Below, one piece after another: positions 1-10,560 of a stretch of 64,000 bases of DNA (positions are counted from its first letter, which is position 1; each line of letters opens with the position of its first letter). This stretch comes from Silurus meridionalis (Eukaryota; Chordata; Actinopteri; Siluriformes; Siluridae), in NCBI RefSeq assembly GCF_014805685.1, contig NC_060892.1:15431490-15495489 (forward strand). The letters run 5' to 3'. The position numbers and the translations under genes are program-made. The notes under the pieces were generated by a model, which saw only the letters and a program-made list of their open reading frames with translations, was not told the DNA's origin and did no database searches.

Positions 1-145
1 AATATGGCATATAATGTAAAAAAAAAAAAAAAAAAAGTAAGCAAAATCTGAATTTAGTATATATAATTAAGAAAATTACGAAAACATTTGGAATAAAAGA
101 AAAGAGAGACTTTTTAAAGTTTCTGAAATGAAACTAATGAATTAC

Positions 146-229
146 CTCGGATTTATGTAAACACTTATATTCCAGCAGAGCTTCATTCTCAGTCTCCACC
201 TGGACCACACGAGTCCTTGCCTCAAGTAG
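146..229 (-). CDS. Coiled-coil gene exon, 84 bp, furthest downstream
   Basis: An open 28-codon exon bounded on the minus strand by an AG acceptor (complement at 230-231) and a GT donor (complement at 144-145), phase 0 at both ends. The peptide begins LLEARTRVVQVETENEALL and is strongly heptad-like with E, V and L. Its length equals that of the exons at 7419-7502 and 35544-35627. It follows the 147 bp exon at 5503-5649 in transcript order. The gene must continue left of the window because the donor is intact and no stop is reached. Confidence 0.65.
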
Positions 230-719
230 CTACAAGAAAGGAAAAAAACACACTTTATTCAGGTAGAAACAAAGCAATCCAGTTTTACAATCCAGTACAA
301 CATGCTCTGTTGCATCAAAGTCTAGTTTAATAGTTAATATGACCAAGGATCAGATTCTTGTTACTATAATCAATCATCAAACTGCAGATCTATAAAACAT
401 TTTACCATTCATTGAATGTAGGTCACATTTAAAAAGATGACCTGTTTTTTTTTTTACTTCAGCAAACACATAATGAACATTAAAGTGATGTGCTTGGACA
501 AATAACTGCCCTCTGCTACAGTAAGTTCATAAGCTAAGAGAATGGCTAACTTGGATCTCACTGACAACAAAAAAGAACATCCTGTTTACTTTTCTCTTTA
601 AAGTCATCATCAATTACTCTTTTTTTAGACACCATGCTTCACCCAGACGTAACTGACCCCAAAATATGACCTCAAAGTTTAAAATATATACAATCAATAT
701 ATTAAACACTGTATAGACA
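230..719. other. Intronic sequence, nothing recognised
   Basis: AT-rich sequence between the exon at 146-229 and the old repeat that starts near 720. I see no open frame, tandem repeat or familiar mobile element in it. Confidence 0.5.
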
Positions 720-891
720 AAAGTTTCTGAACACACAAATATGATGTGCCTTTTGAACATCCCATTCACATTGTGCTGTGTTTTATTACACTCCCAACAC
801 TCTTCTTACACATTGAGTAGTGTGTAGTGATTCACTGTGACACACTATATAGACAAAGGTTTGTAAACACCTTGACCATACGATTTGTATG

Positions 892-2371
892 TACAGAATC
901 TTACAAAAGTGAGTATACCCCTAATATTTCAGCAATCATTGTAGTAGATCTTCTCAAGGGACAATACTATAGAACTGAAAGCTGGATATATTTTAGGACA
1001 TCAATATGCAGCTTGTGTAGCAGTACAGATTTACTGTCCTCTAAAAATAACTCAACATTCAGCCATTATTGTCTAAATAACTGGCAACGAAAGTGAGTAC
1101 ACCCTGTGATAACATCTGTAAGTTGTGTAACTATGCAAAGTCACATGTCCTATTCATCATGCTGATGTTTTTATCTGCTTGACATGACCATACAAATTTG
1201 TGAATCGTGTATTAGAGAAGTTAAAATTTGGTGCTTTGAGTACAATTATCTCCTAATGACCACTGGATGTTCAACATGGCACCTCATGGCAAAGAACTCT
1301 CTGAGGATTTGAGAATTAGAATTGTTGCTCTCTACAAAGATGCCGAGGCTATAAGAAGATCGGTATCACCCTGAAACTGAGTTACAGTGCAGTGGCCAGA
1401 GTCATACAGAGGTTTTCCAATACAGGTTCCACTAGAAACCGACTTCTCAAAGGGTCCATCTAAGAAGTCGACTCCTCATGTTGTGGGTCAGGTGCAGAAG
1501 CTGCTTCAAAAACAGACGCGCGAGTGCTGCAGCATTGCTTTAGAGGTTGCAGAAGTGGAAAGTCTGCCACATACTGCAACAAGTCGGTTAGCATGTCATC
1601 TTCCCAGAAAGAAGCCTCTTCTGAAGCTGGCTCACAAGAAAGCCTGCAAACTGTTTGCTGAAGACAACCTGTCTAAGAGCATGAATCACTTGAACCATGT
1701 CCTGTGGTCTGATGAGACTAAGATAAACTTGCTTGGCTCAGATGGTGTCCAGCATGTGTGGTGACACCCTGGTGAGAAGTACCAAGAAAATTGTGTATTA
1801 CAGTCAAGCTAATGGTGGTAGCATCATGGTCTGGGGCTGCATGAGCGCTGCTGCATACTGGGGAGCTCCAGTTTATTGAGGAAAACATGGATTCATGTAA
1901 TGTGACATTCTGAAGCAGAACATGATGCCCTCACTTCAGAAACTGGGCTGAACAGCAGTTTTCCAACATTATAATGAAGGTGGAGAAGCGCCATGTGTCT
2001 AACATCCAGCAGCTCCATAATGTCATTATGGAGGAGTGTAAGAGGATCCCAGCAACAACCTGTGCAGCTCTGGTGAATTCCATGCCCAGGAGGATTTAGG
2101 CAGATAATAATGGTGCTCAAACAAAAGATTTACACTGACACAGTTTTTAGGATGTTCACTTAGGGTGTACTCACTTTTGTTGCCAGATATTTATACAATA
2201 ATGGCTGTAAGTTGAGTTATTTTCAGAGGACAGTAAATCTGTACTGCTTAACAAGCTGCACATTGACTACTCTAAAATATATCCAGCTTTCATTTTTTAT
2301 AGTATTGTCCTTTGAGAAGATAGTAAAATAGTTTTATAATAGGGGTGCACTCACTTTTGTGATATACTGTA
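892..2371 (+). mobile_element. Tc1-like transposon with 212 bp inverted repeats
   Basis: Near-identical inverted repeats of about 212 bp lie at 892-1105 and 2160-2371. Each contains two copies of a direct-repeat word, acaaaagtgagtatacc at the outer end and aaagtgagtacacc at the inner end. This is the IR/DR layout known for Sleeping Beauty-type elements. The ends begin TACAG or TACTG beside TA, as expected for TA target duplication. A broken transposase lies between them. Solo copies of the same terminal repeat occur at 40080-40235 and 53713-53905. Confidence 0.85.
1276..2100 (+). pseudogene. Tc1-like transposase, decayed
   Basis: The relic starts at ATG 1276 with MAPHGKELSEDLRIRIVAL, the typical amino end of a paired-like helix-turn-helix transposase. 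It is shifted out of frame near 1365. An open 125-codon stretch at 1387-1764 carries HVLWSDETKINLLG, which includes the first catalytic D of the DDE triad. A stop follows at 1762-1764. The second-D region survives only as FQHYNEGGE-like sequence in place of the family FQHDNDPKH. The carboxyl end (LHNVIMEECKRIP, LVNSMPRRI) is recognisable up to a stop near 2100. The usual family length is about 340 codons. It cannot be functional. Confidence 0.8.
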
Positions 2372-2761
2372 TATTTTAAATATCCAATTCCACATTTAGT
2401 CACCATTTGCTGTTATAGTAACCTCCACTGGGCAGATGTTCCACTATACTGGGAGTCTGGTTATTGGGGTTTGTGCTCATCCAATCACAAGGTTGGTAGT
2501 TAAGTCAGCGTTCCAGTTCATCCCAATTGTGTTCAACAGGGTTGAGACTGCAGCTCTGTAGCAGGCCATATAAAGTCCACATGTAAACCATATCTTCATG
2601 GTGCTCGCTTTGTGCACAGAGGTATTGTCATGCTGCAACAGGTTTGGGTCTCCTAGTTCAAGTGAATGGAAAACTGAATGCTAGTGCATCCAAAGGCATC
2701 ATATACAATTGTGTGCCTCCAACTTTGTACAGTTTGAGGAAGAACCACATATGTCTTCCTT

Positions 2762-2865
2762 TTGAGTCTGGTTCCTCTCAAGGTTTCTTCCTCATGCCAT
2801 CTCAGGGAGTTTTTCCTTGCCACGGTCGCCACTGGATTGCTCTTTAAGGACAAACTTAAAATTAC
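2762..2865 (+). repeat. L2-like LINE 3' tail fragment
   Basis: The block ggttcctctcaaggtttctt ... ggagtttttccttgccac ... ggattgctc is the widely shared 3' part of teleost L2-like LINEs. It lies inside the old Tc1-derived repeat, and no coding part is present. Recognition is from memory of the family consensus and was not aligned. Confidence 0.6.
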
Positions 2866-3070
2866 AAGGAACAAACTTGTACATTCTTGTATTACTGCTT
2901 TATTTATGCAACGCTGCTTTGCTTATGCCCATATAGTGTATTTACCCAATATGAGTAGAAGAACACCACTGAATACATTTGGGATCAACTGGAACTAAAG
3001 CCTCCTCACACAGCATCACTGCCTGACCTCAACAATGCTATTGCGGCTACTTGATCTATATTCCTCACAT

Positions 3071-4000
3071 ACACATCTGGAATTAAATTGAACAATAATT
3101 ATGGCAAATATAATGTTTTGGCAAACAAATATTATGTTTGGCACATAGAGGTTTTTTTTTTTTTACAAGTGGCTGATCAGATATAGCTTTCATGATAAAT
3201 TGAGAGATCGCTTCCAAAACACAATCGCGCCACCGTTCCCGTCCTCTCTCATTATTTGTCTGTATCGTATAGGCAGAATGGGGAGAAAGTCGAGCAATCT
3301 GCACATGGCCCTAATGAGAAGCGGACAGGTCATGCCGGTGCTGAATTACTTTTCAGCCTCCTTCAACACGGCTCGCTCTCTTTCTCTCTCTCCTCGCTCG
3401 AGCCTGCCGTGACGCTTAGCGACAGGTGACATGGCTGTTTCCTGATGGACGCTGCTATGCCAGCCTCTGATTGGTCAGCAGTTTTTTTTTTCTGAGGCAG
3501 GAAGGGAGGGTTGTGATATTCTTCGAGTTGCAGTGAAGCAAATCTTCGCCGGCTCCAGCACCAAGCCGGGGGCATCGTCTTGTTTGTTTATGCATCACAC
3601 TGCCGCATGCTCATGACTGAATTTTTAGATGTACATTCAAAATGGCTCTTAATGCACAGGAGAACGTGCTGCTTGTACATTCACAGGTCTAGAAGACACA
3701 GGACTCGACAGACACACTGAACAGCTTGCTTGTATTTTTTTTCTCTGGCGATGCAGGGATAATCCAGCTTTCCGAGACGTCCCAACACTTGTCAGAGTAA
3801 ACTGTCAGCCCAATAGAGCAGGGAAGTCTGTCAAACAGGCACGAACAGCCGTCTTGGAATCCATATTGGGAATTAGGAATTGTGTTTGAACGAGCCTGTA
3901 TTTGAACCCAGTCTCATAAGGAATGTCGGCCTAACTGAATACGGATACATTATTCTAGATTGAAGGAATAAACAAATAGAAATATTACAAAAGTTAAAAC
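3071..4000. other. Unique intronic sequence, candidate conserved element at 3180-3700
   Basis: There are no repeats between 3180 and 3720. This part is less AT-rich than its surroundings and includes several short words typical of vertebrate enhancers (for example attggtcagcag, aatgagaagcggac, a GATAAA-type word). Open frames here run on both strands, have no splice structure and look like chance. The call as a conserved element is by eye only. Confidence 0.3.
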
Positions 4001-4637
4001 GACCGTATTTTCCAGAATAAAAGACACCACTTTTTTTCCCACTCTTTGAAACCCGCGGCTTAATGAAGTGGCTAATTTATCCTGGGTTTTTCCCGGGTTC
4101 GCAAGCTTCAAGCCAAAAAACTGAGCCCCATAACATTAGACCAATAAACTTGCCGAACGGGTTAAGGTGAACCAATGAAATTCTTAATATGAAATCGCGC
4201 TCCCACTCAATCGGGCCGCACCACATCATAAATATGGATGAGGTTTCTCTGACGTTTGACCTGCGGCTCACTCGCACTGTGACGTCACGCTAAAAAACAA
4301 CCGGGCATGAAAAAAACGCACTTCACCTGTGTTCTGAGCTGCATGGCATCGGGAGAAAAGCTTCACCGGTGATGATTTTTAAACGCAAGATGATGCCAAA
4401 AGAAAAACTCTCAAGAGAAATTGTTGTGAAAAGAAGAAGGAAGACAGTGAACAATGACTTTCTTGGTAGGCTACTGTTTAGATACAAGCTGTGTAACAGA
4501 CACTGTCTTTCGTTAAAGCCTGTGTAAAGTTCATCAGTTTCAGTTGCGGCTTATTTATGTTCAAAATAAAAATCTTTGTAAAATTCAGTGGGTGCGGCTT
4601 ATATTTGGGTGCGCTTAATAGTCCGGAAATTACAGTA
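4001..4637. mobile_element. Short non-autonomous DNA transposon
   Basis: The left end (accgtattttccagaataa at about 4001) and the right end (gcgcttaatagtccggaaat up to 4637) are imperfect inverted repeats. The interior repeats the theme 'gcggctta' at both ends (4050 and 4547), as in teleost elements with 'cggactataagccgc' termini. I see no transposase domain. The superfamily is not decided. Confidence 0.6.
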
Positions 4638-4838
4638 AACCAGATCCTACGTGACAATTAAAAAGTTTGAAGGAAATTTTAGGAAATGGAAACAGATCAA
4701 AGTTTTTAGAGATGCAGCTACAAAAACTCTTGTGTAAGCAATTACAAATATTAGTATAATAAAACACCTGCACAAATCTCTCACAGAGGCTAACTATAAA
4801 TTGGAGTGATGTAGCTGAGTGATGTAAGCCCACCCCTT

Positions 4839-4840
<2 letters not shown>

Positions 4841-4893
<53 letters not shown>
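4841..4893. repeat. (CA)n microsatellite
   Basis: Uninterrupted CA repeat, about 26 units, in the intron between the exons at 5503 and 146. Confidence 0.98.
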
Positions 4894-4896
<3 letters not shown>

Positions 4897-5406
4897 ATGC
4901 TGTATGCTGTTACTGAAATAAAAAATAAACAAACAAACAATTAAACAAACTTTCATTCTAAGCCACACCCAAGTCCCATATGAATCTGAATATAGTAAGA
5001 GCACTAAATGGATACAGATGCAGGCAGTGGCAACCATCTTAGAAGAATCAGTTCTTTCATCACCCATCATGCACTTGTACGTCATGCTAAACCTGGGCAC
5101 ATTTTAATGATACACCACATGTCTTCCAATCATCTGCACAATATACATCGCATTGTAATCACGTACAAGAGGCGGCGTGAAGACGCGTCACGTTACATAT
5201 CAGATCATTTGAATTGAATGAATGCAGTGCTGGGCCAAGACCTCACAGACACAGACACGGCGTGCGTGTCATCTCCATATTGATCATAACACTGCAATTA
5301 CAGAGAAAACATGACAAGATGAGAGCTGATAAAAGGAAAGAATGAAGCTATTTAAAGCTTAAGATGCATATGACTGCACACACAGATAAAGGAAATAAGT
5401 CTGAGA

Positions 5407-5465
5407 GAGTTAGAGAGAGAGAGATAGAGAGAGAGAGAGACAGAGGGAGAGAAAAAGAAAGAGAA
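5407..5465. repeat. GA-rich low-complexity tract
   Basis: Imperfect GA/GAGA tract with scattered C, T and AAA interruptions. It ends about 40 bp from the donor side of the exon at 5503-5649. Confidence 0.9.
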
Positions 5466-5502
5466 GGCCTAAGCAGCCTGGGCCTGGTAGTGGTTGTTTT
5501 AC

Positions 5503-5649
5503 CTGACCCTGTAGCTCTTGAGCGTTCCTCGTCGAGCTCTTGAGCTCAACGCTGAGCTGCTGGAGGCGGTTGTGTCCTCTCCGCAGCTCCTGCTGCTTCT
5601 CCTGCAGCTCCCTCTGTAGCTCCCACAGCCTCTGCTCCTGGATGTCCAG
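5503..5649 (-). CDS. Coiled-coil gene exon, 147 bp
   Basis: A 49-codon open exon on the minus strand, with acceptor AG (complement 5650-5651) and donor GTAAAA (complement ending at 5502), phase 0 at both ends. The peptide starts LDIQEQRLWELQRELQEKQQ and continues with LRRGHNRLQQLSVELKSS. It is almost uninterrupted heptad sequence with leucines at core positions and many Q/E/R residues. Codon use is GC-rich and unlike the flanking intron. Its size equals the exon at 36466-36612. It lies between the 84 bp exons at 7419-7502 (upstream) and 146-229 (downstream), suggesting an ancestral 147+84 bp repeating exon pair. Confidence 0.78.
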
Positions 5650-6097
5650 CTATTGAACGGTAAAAGGAGGCAGGGCGCAGAGGAAGAGAAAAATCAATCC
5701 ACTACAAAGAGCCTCGCCTCTTGCGAAACCCTCCATGGATGCTATCCTAACGCAAAAAAAGACACAGATCCTTCCTTTGTCCCTCATCCTTAACACCCCG
5801 ATATTTTCCCCTGAATAAATAACCTAAAATCAATCCCTCGTAACCCGAATGTGTAATCACGCTGTTTTTGGCGTTCGCTTTTTTCTTTGGGCTCGAGAAG
5901 GTTAAAAAAAAAAAAAAAGTTAAAAACTGCGACAATGCAAAGCTTTTAACGCGATCAGGAAATGGACAAATGTAGGAAATTCCGAAAAGCCATTTAAAAT
6001 CCTCAATGAAAAAAACTTGGATCAGGAAAGTTAAAGGCCCACAGTGTCGCATCGCAAAATAAATAATTAATCTCGTAATTAACGCAGAATTGTCACG

Positions 6098-6135
<38 letters not shown>

Positions 6136-7248
6136 TAGTAGAGGAGGAGGACAACACAGACAGAAGAAGGAAGGAAGGAAGGAAGGAAGGAAGGAAGGAA
6201 GAAAGGAAGGAAGGAATAAAGGAAGGAAGGAAGATGCACGCAGACGCCAAGGTACCGCTCCAGTCCAGCATCACGACAGATTGCTCTTCTGCTCCGGGAC
6301 ACAATGTAAAAATGGAGGCCTCGGCACAAACCCGAAGATCAATTAATCTGCCACGTTCATTAGAGGCCCAGGAGTAATCCACAAAATTCACCTCCACCGC
6401 CTAACTCGAGCACGCCTTCTTCACCTTCTTCACCACTGACTGCGCTCTTCTGAGGACGAACGCGGCAAAATCGCTGTCTCTTCCCAGGTTCCTTTTTTTG
6501 GCATCCCACTCAAATTCCTGAAGGGTTCAAGAATTCAAGAAATGTGAGGGGAAGAGAAATCTTTCTTTCATTGTTAATCCTAAAAAAAAAAAAAAAAGAA
6601 AAACAACAAAAAAACCCACCCCAGTCTCATCCCTACGCTCTTGCTTTCGGTGTGTGATGCAAGCCGATAACCCGGCTCTTTCTTTCTTTGCCTTACAATC
6701 GCTTGCTCGCTCGCTCCATTCTCCCCACCTAAACTGATCAATACTTCATTTAAATCGTGACATTAGCACACTACAAGTCGGAAAAAAGGGGCAAAAACGC
6801 CTAGTTTTCATGGTGAACGGAAGGAACGAGAAAAAGGATTCCTTTATAGAGAGTGATGGAGGGAGAATGTTTCTTTTGTTTTGTTCCGACTTAAACGCGA
6901 ATGATGAAATGGATGCAAAGCGTTCGCCGGGGTTTTGATTGGAACTCCCCAGCCGCTCCCTGATCAATACTGCATTTGAATTGTGATGGAGGGTCGCCAT
7001 TGCGCTGTCGTCCTGACGGGAAAATGAAATGCAAACACAGCTGCTGCTGTAATCAACACGAATTCCGGACGCTCTATTAAACCTGAGCGAATGATATGGC
7101 GCTTACGTGCGCCGTTATGTTTGTCTCGCTACTTCGTAACATAATTGCACAATATAAATGCCGCCTCACGCGTTCGTTTACGCATCAGTTTACAACGAGG
7201 GCAATCAATACAGTAGGACGCAAAATGCCATTGGCGAGTGAGACACGA

Positions 7249-7249
<1 letters not shown>
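5650..7249. other. Intron with GA and GGAA tracts and a candidate conserved block
   Basis: This intron joins exons 7419-7502 and 5503-5649. It holds a purine-rich region (6102-6233). At 6640-7110 there is low-repeat sequence with a duplicated 27 bp word (6734-6760 and 6960-6986). The long open frames over the GA and GGAA tracts are low-complexity artefacts. Confidence 0.4.
6102..6233. repeat. (GA)n plus (GGAA)n microsatellite
   Basis: A GA run at 6102-6132, a GGA-rich linker, then GGAA repeats at about 6169-6233 with two interruptions. It is almost entirely purine on the plus strand. Confidence 0.95.

Positions 7250-7303
<54 letters not shown>
7250..7303. repeat. (CA)n microsatellite
   Basis: About 27 uninterrupted CA units followed by a T run, 115 bp from the donor side of the exon at 7419-7502. 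Confidence 0.98.
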
Positions 7304-7305
<2 letters not shown>

Positions 7306-7418
7306 GACATTTTTTTTTTTTCATAAGTTTTTGAAACACAGAATGAAGAATTTGGATGGAGCAAAATCGACAAATGAAAAAACAAATGACTTTTTGGTTA
7401 TAATTACAGCAGCTTTAC

Positions 7419-7502
7419 CTGAGCACTCTGGGAATCGCGGGCCTGATGAGACAAAAGCAGATCTCTCTGCAGCTTCTGGACGGTCGCGTCACGATGCGTC
7501 AA
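7419..7502 (-). CDS. Coiled-coil gene exon, 84 bp
   Basis: A 28-codon open exon on the minus strand, acceptor complement at 7503-7504 and donor GTAAAG complement ending at 7418, phase 0. The peptide starts LTHRDATVQKLQRDLLLSHQ and then ARDSQSAQ, with heptad character. The acceptor pyrimidine tract is weak (gggggcaaaacacgcag). The exact start therefore rests on the 84 bp length shared with the exons at 146-229 and 35544-35627 and on the phase-0 fit. The LTHRD opening echoes the VLHRD close of the exon at 35544-35627. Confidence 0.62.
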
Positions 7503-8284
7503 CTGCGTGTTTTGCCCCCCGGTGCCAAAGATGTCAGCAAGCCATCAAGAAATCCAAATGGAGTAAAACAAACAAGGCATATACTAGAAAGAATCTGCCT
7601 AATTCTCAAGCAAAGAGCCATTAAGTAGCCAATTTTAGTTATTGATCAGTTATCGATCACAGTGTGTGTGTTTGAGAGAGAGAGAAATTGAGAAAGAGAG
7701 AGAATGAGAAAAAGAGAAAGGGGATGAGGCGAGATGAACAGGACCCTAACCCTAACCCCTTTCTATCTCTGGCCTGTAATGCTGAACGTGACCATTATTA
7801 GACAGCTCCTCAGTGCTACACAACTACTGTTAGTTTTATGAGTTTTAAGAGGTGATTACTGACATTTTGATAAACAGCACTTTCTCTGTTAGAATGACAC
7901 AAAGCAAAATGGATGGAGTTTTGTTTCGTTAGGCACAAGAGGTGCGCTGTCTATGGAAACGTAAAAGGTTATCAAGCGAGGCTCCATCTATTTATATCCT
8001 ATGAGTGACCTATTATCTTTATTTTTCAACATAAAATTTTATTCAGTCATCTAAACATACAAATAATCAGGGAAAAAAACGAAAAAAATGTCCTTAAGTC
8101 TAATAAAACGATTATTCATTTAATTGTTTTTTATTTGAAGAAAATTGGTGGTGGATAATTGCTGACTTTTTTGTTGCTTCAAAAATGGTGGTCCATTCAA
8201 TTCTTTAGAGTACCAGGATATTCTAGCCCATAAACCCAGTTTGCTCTGCCAGGAGGTTATTACTTTAAAAGTGGTTATTAGTTC
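7503..8284. other. Intronic sequence, GA-rich tract and short CCCTAA run
   Basis: AT-rich intron. It contains an imperfect GA tract (7672-7720) and a short telomere-like CCCTAACCCTAACCCC at 7744-7759. I see no gene or recognised mobile element. Confidence 0.5.
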
Positions 8285-8390
8285 ACATTATAACTTGGCG
8301 CCGCCCAAGTGGCAGCCTGTTGCAGCAGCTCCTCTCCTTAGAAATTTCCCCATTGTGGGACAAATAAAGGTATATCTTATCTTATTTTAT
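8285..8390 (+). repeat. LINE 3' tail-like fragment
   Basis: The block from ggcgccgcccaagtggcagc to ccccattgtgggacaaataa, followed by short TATCTTATCTTA-type tandem repeats, resembles the 3' end of teleost LINE families that finish in a short tandem repeat. There is no coding part. Confidence 0.55.
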
Positions 8391-9516
8391 TACAAATCTG
8401 CCAGGAGGTTATTCAACTGGTTTTTCAAAAAGATGCAAAATACAACAAATATGACTCATTGCATGCGCTTTTTTTTCTCTAATTAAAGCTAAATGGATGA
8501 AAAGCATGAAAAGATGGCTATAATTCTGGAGTACTCTGTCTATCACTATACAGGGGGGTAGAACAGCCTTTAGACTTGGCACTGTAGCGTTTACCTACAT
8601 CAATTTACATTTTAAAACCATATGATATGATTAATTAAAGATTATTAATAAGAGAATAAAACAAGAATCTCTGAAGACCCTCCAGAACCTGAATTTGATT
8701 TGAATTGACACAATGGTATGAAGGGTCACGTGCGATCCAGTCACATATTTAACACTCAAAAATGGAAATTCTGTTTGAGAGAGTAATTTGAACCTTTGAT
8801 GCTAAATACTACCTGCCTCATATTAGGGTAGGGTGCTTTCAGGCTTGCATACTGAAGCTTTATGACATAGGGTCGTTAGTGACATTTGGTAATATAATAA
8901 TGATATTTCTATGTATCTAATAGACATAATCAATTCCAGGGTTAAACAAGCTTTTGTACACCATGGACCAGTTTTGTTTAGAAAATATTTCTGTGGGCCG
9001 TTTGATGGGGCGTGTTCACGTGAACTGCCCACAGAGACGAAACCATATCATAGTTACGAGTCATCATACAGAATATTTTAGTTAAAGGCTGCTTTCTTTT
9101 TTCCTTTTTTTTTCTCATCAGCATCTGTCTCTCTGTTATCACCATTGTTGGGTCGTTTCTTGCCTCCTGCACTAAGGAAACTTTCAATGGGTGTTTGTTG
9201 AACACTCAACAATAGCATTTCGCTGAACCGGTTTTAAGTGTAGAAATAATGTTCTCTGAAATCACCATATGTAAATTTGGATACAGGCTCTTAAAGTGCA
9301 AAACGCACAATTCATAATACAGCGTCATGTCATATTCTTGCTACCTGGTAACAAGGCATCTTCGGCCAGGTTCTGAATCATGACCTGGCGGTTGGGACTT
9401 CTGATCTGTTCTACTGAAACAGGATGTTAACTAGTAAACTTGGCCAAACATATTATCTGATGATCCGCCTTGAAAGCAGGAAGAAAAACTATGTGTGTTT
9501 GTGTGTTCCTCGCTAC
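8391..9516. other. Intronic sequence, one ambiguous exon-like block
   Basis: Mostly AT-rich and unremarkable. At 9345-9413 a minus-strand block has a strong acceptor and a usable donor with a clean reading frame, but in phase 1. It therefore does not fit the phase-0 chain (see rejected list). Confidence 0.4.
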
Positions 9517-9567
9517 CTCACTCTTTAAGACTTCTAGTCCTCTTCCCGCCATTTGATCACTGGACAC
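9517..9567 (-). CDS. Coiled-coil gene exon, 51 bp, non-heptad linker
   Basis: A 17-codon open exon on the minus strand with a strong acceptor (tttttgctctttag) and donor GTAGCG, phase 0 at both ends; the other two frames contain stops. The peptide is VSSDQMAGRGLEVLKSE. It reads well into the following exon (LTHRDATVQKL), where heptads begin. It has glycines and is not itself a coil, so it may be a hinge between rod segments. Its small size makes chance harder to exclude. Confidence 0.5.
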
Positions 9568-9882
9568 CTAAAGAGCAAAAATAAAAGCAAGTCAGGAAGT
9601 TCTCTCAGGAAAAACCAAGTGCGATCCGTGCAAATCTGTTTTATTCCACCGCATTATAAATAAAGTATGATAAATGCAGCCCAAAGTTTGGAAACATATA
9701 GGTGTATGTGATTAGACACAGCCTACTTCATGGGAGAAGAAATAAATCATCCCTTACACTGCAGGCTGTGAGTAGTCAGGAAGCGTGACATGATCTCCAA
9801 CCTAAAGTATTTTAAGCGTTGATAAAAAAAAAAACTGTAACAGATCTCATTAAAATCTACCATTTGATGTGAACCACTCAAA

Positions 9883-9885
<3 letters not shown>

Positions 9886-9951
<66 letters not shown>
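9886..9951. repeat. (TA)n microsatellite
   Basis: About 33 TA units, directly abutting the hAT-like element that begins near 9955. Confidence 0.98.
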
Positions 9952-9954
<3 letters not shown>

Positions 9955-9956
<2 letters not shown>

Positions 9957-10560
9957 GGGCTGTCAATTCATTCAAATATTTAATCGTAATTAATCGCAAT
10001 TTAATCACATATTTGTATCAGTTCTAAATGTACCTTAAATTAATACTTTTCAAGTTTTTAATTGTCTAATCAACACAGGCATGGACAAATACGGAGGGTT
10101 TATGCAGATGTATGTCTATTAATGAAACCCAATACACAACATAGAGCATGAACACAAAATATTCTTGTAAATGTTTAAAAGTAATTCTGGTGTTTTCATT
10201 TATGTAAATTATCAGGGCACGTATATCATATTCTTCATTCTTCATTCTATTAAGACAAGTGCAGAGGTCACCGGGTCCCTACGCCATGCTCGCATCGCAG
10301 CCTTACATTAACATCTTTGGAGAACTGTTAGGTAATACTGATTGCTTTTTTGTCCCGCTTGCAATGGCATCCATAGCCTCGAACGCAAGCCTCAGTTTCA
10401 AGGACATTTGAAAAGCATACAATTAGGAGGTGAGCCTGCAGCATAGCACTTCAGTGAAGGTGTGGAAACGTGGATTTTGGAAAGAGAGAGGATGTGCCTG
10501 TAACACGATGGCTGTTATGCTTGCTACCAACATGGATGTTAATGTGGAGTAAACAGATAA
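9955..10560. mobile_element. hAT-like non-autonomous element
   Basis: The start agggctgtcaattcattcaa followed by taatcgtaattaatcgcaat is the terminus of a very common teleost hAT-like repeat family. No transposase remains, and the right end is not sharply defined. Confidence 0.5.

Larger units (their letters stand above)
720..3070. repeat. Old Tc1-derived non-autonomous repeat, interrupted
   Basis: Both flanks of the Tc1 element at 892-2371 belong to one older repeat. The left part carries tatagacaaaggtttgtaa, and the right part (2372-2740) carries the ttccagttcatccc and tcatatacaattgtgtgcc blocks. The same blocks recur at 22340-22735, and partly at 39415-39545, 51222-52035, 25525-25715 and 54465-54655. 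The end at about 2950-3050 (gaacaccactgaatacat...) matches the distal half seen at 51835 and 25545. An L2-like LINE tail sits inside it at 2762-2865. No usable transposase frame remains. Similar non-autonomous Tc1-like repeats are common in teleosts. Confidence 0.6.

Noticed and set aside
7744..7759. Telomere-like CCCTAA repeats
   Set aside because: Only about two and a half units; too short to call an interstitial telomere.
8815..8853. Possible 39 bp phase-0 exon on the minus strand (YASLKAPYPNMRQ)
   Set aside because: The acceptor is mediocre, and the prolines would break the coil between exons 9517 and 7419. Likely chance given its length.
9345..9413. Exon-like block on the minus strand (EQIRSPNRQVMIQNLAEDAL frame) with a strong acceptor
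   Set aside because: It is open only in phase 1, whereas all neighbouring exons are phase 0. It cannot follow the exon at 9517-9567, which has only one open frame. It could belong to an alternative transcript or a repeat; not supported.
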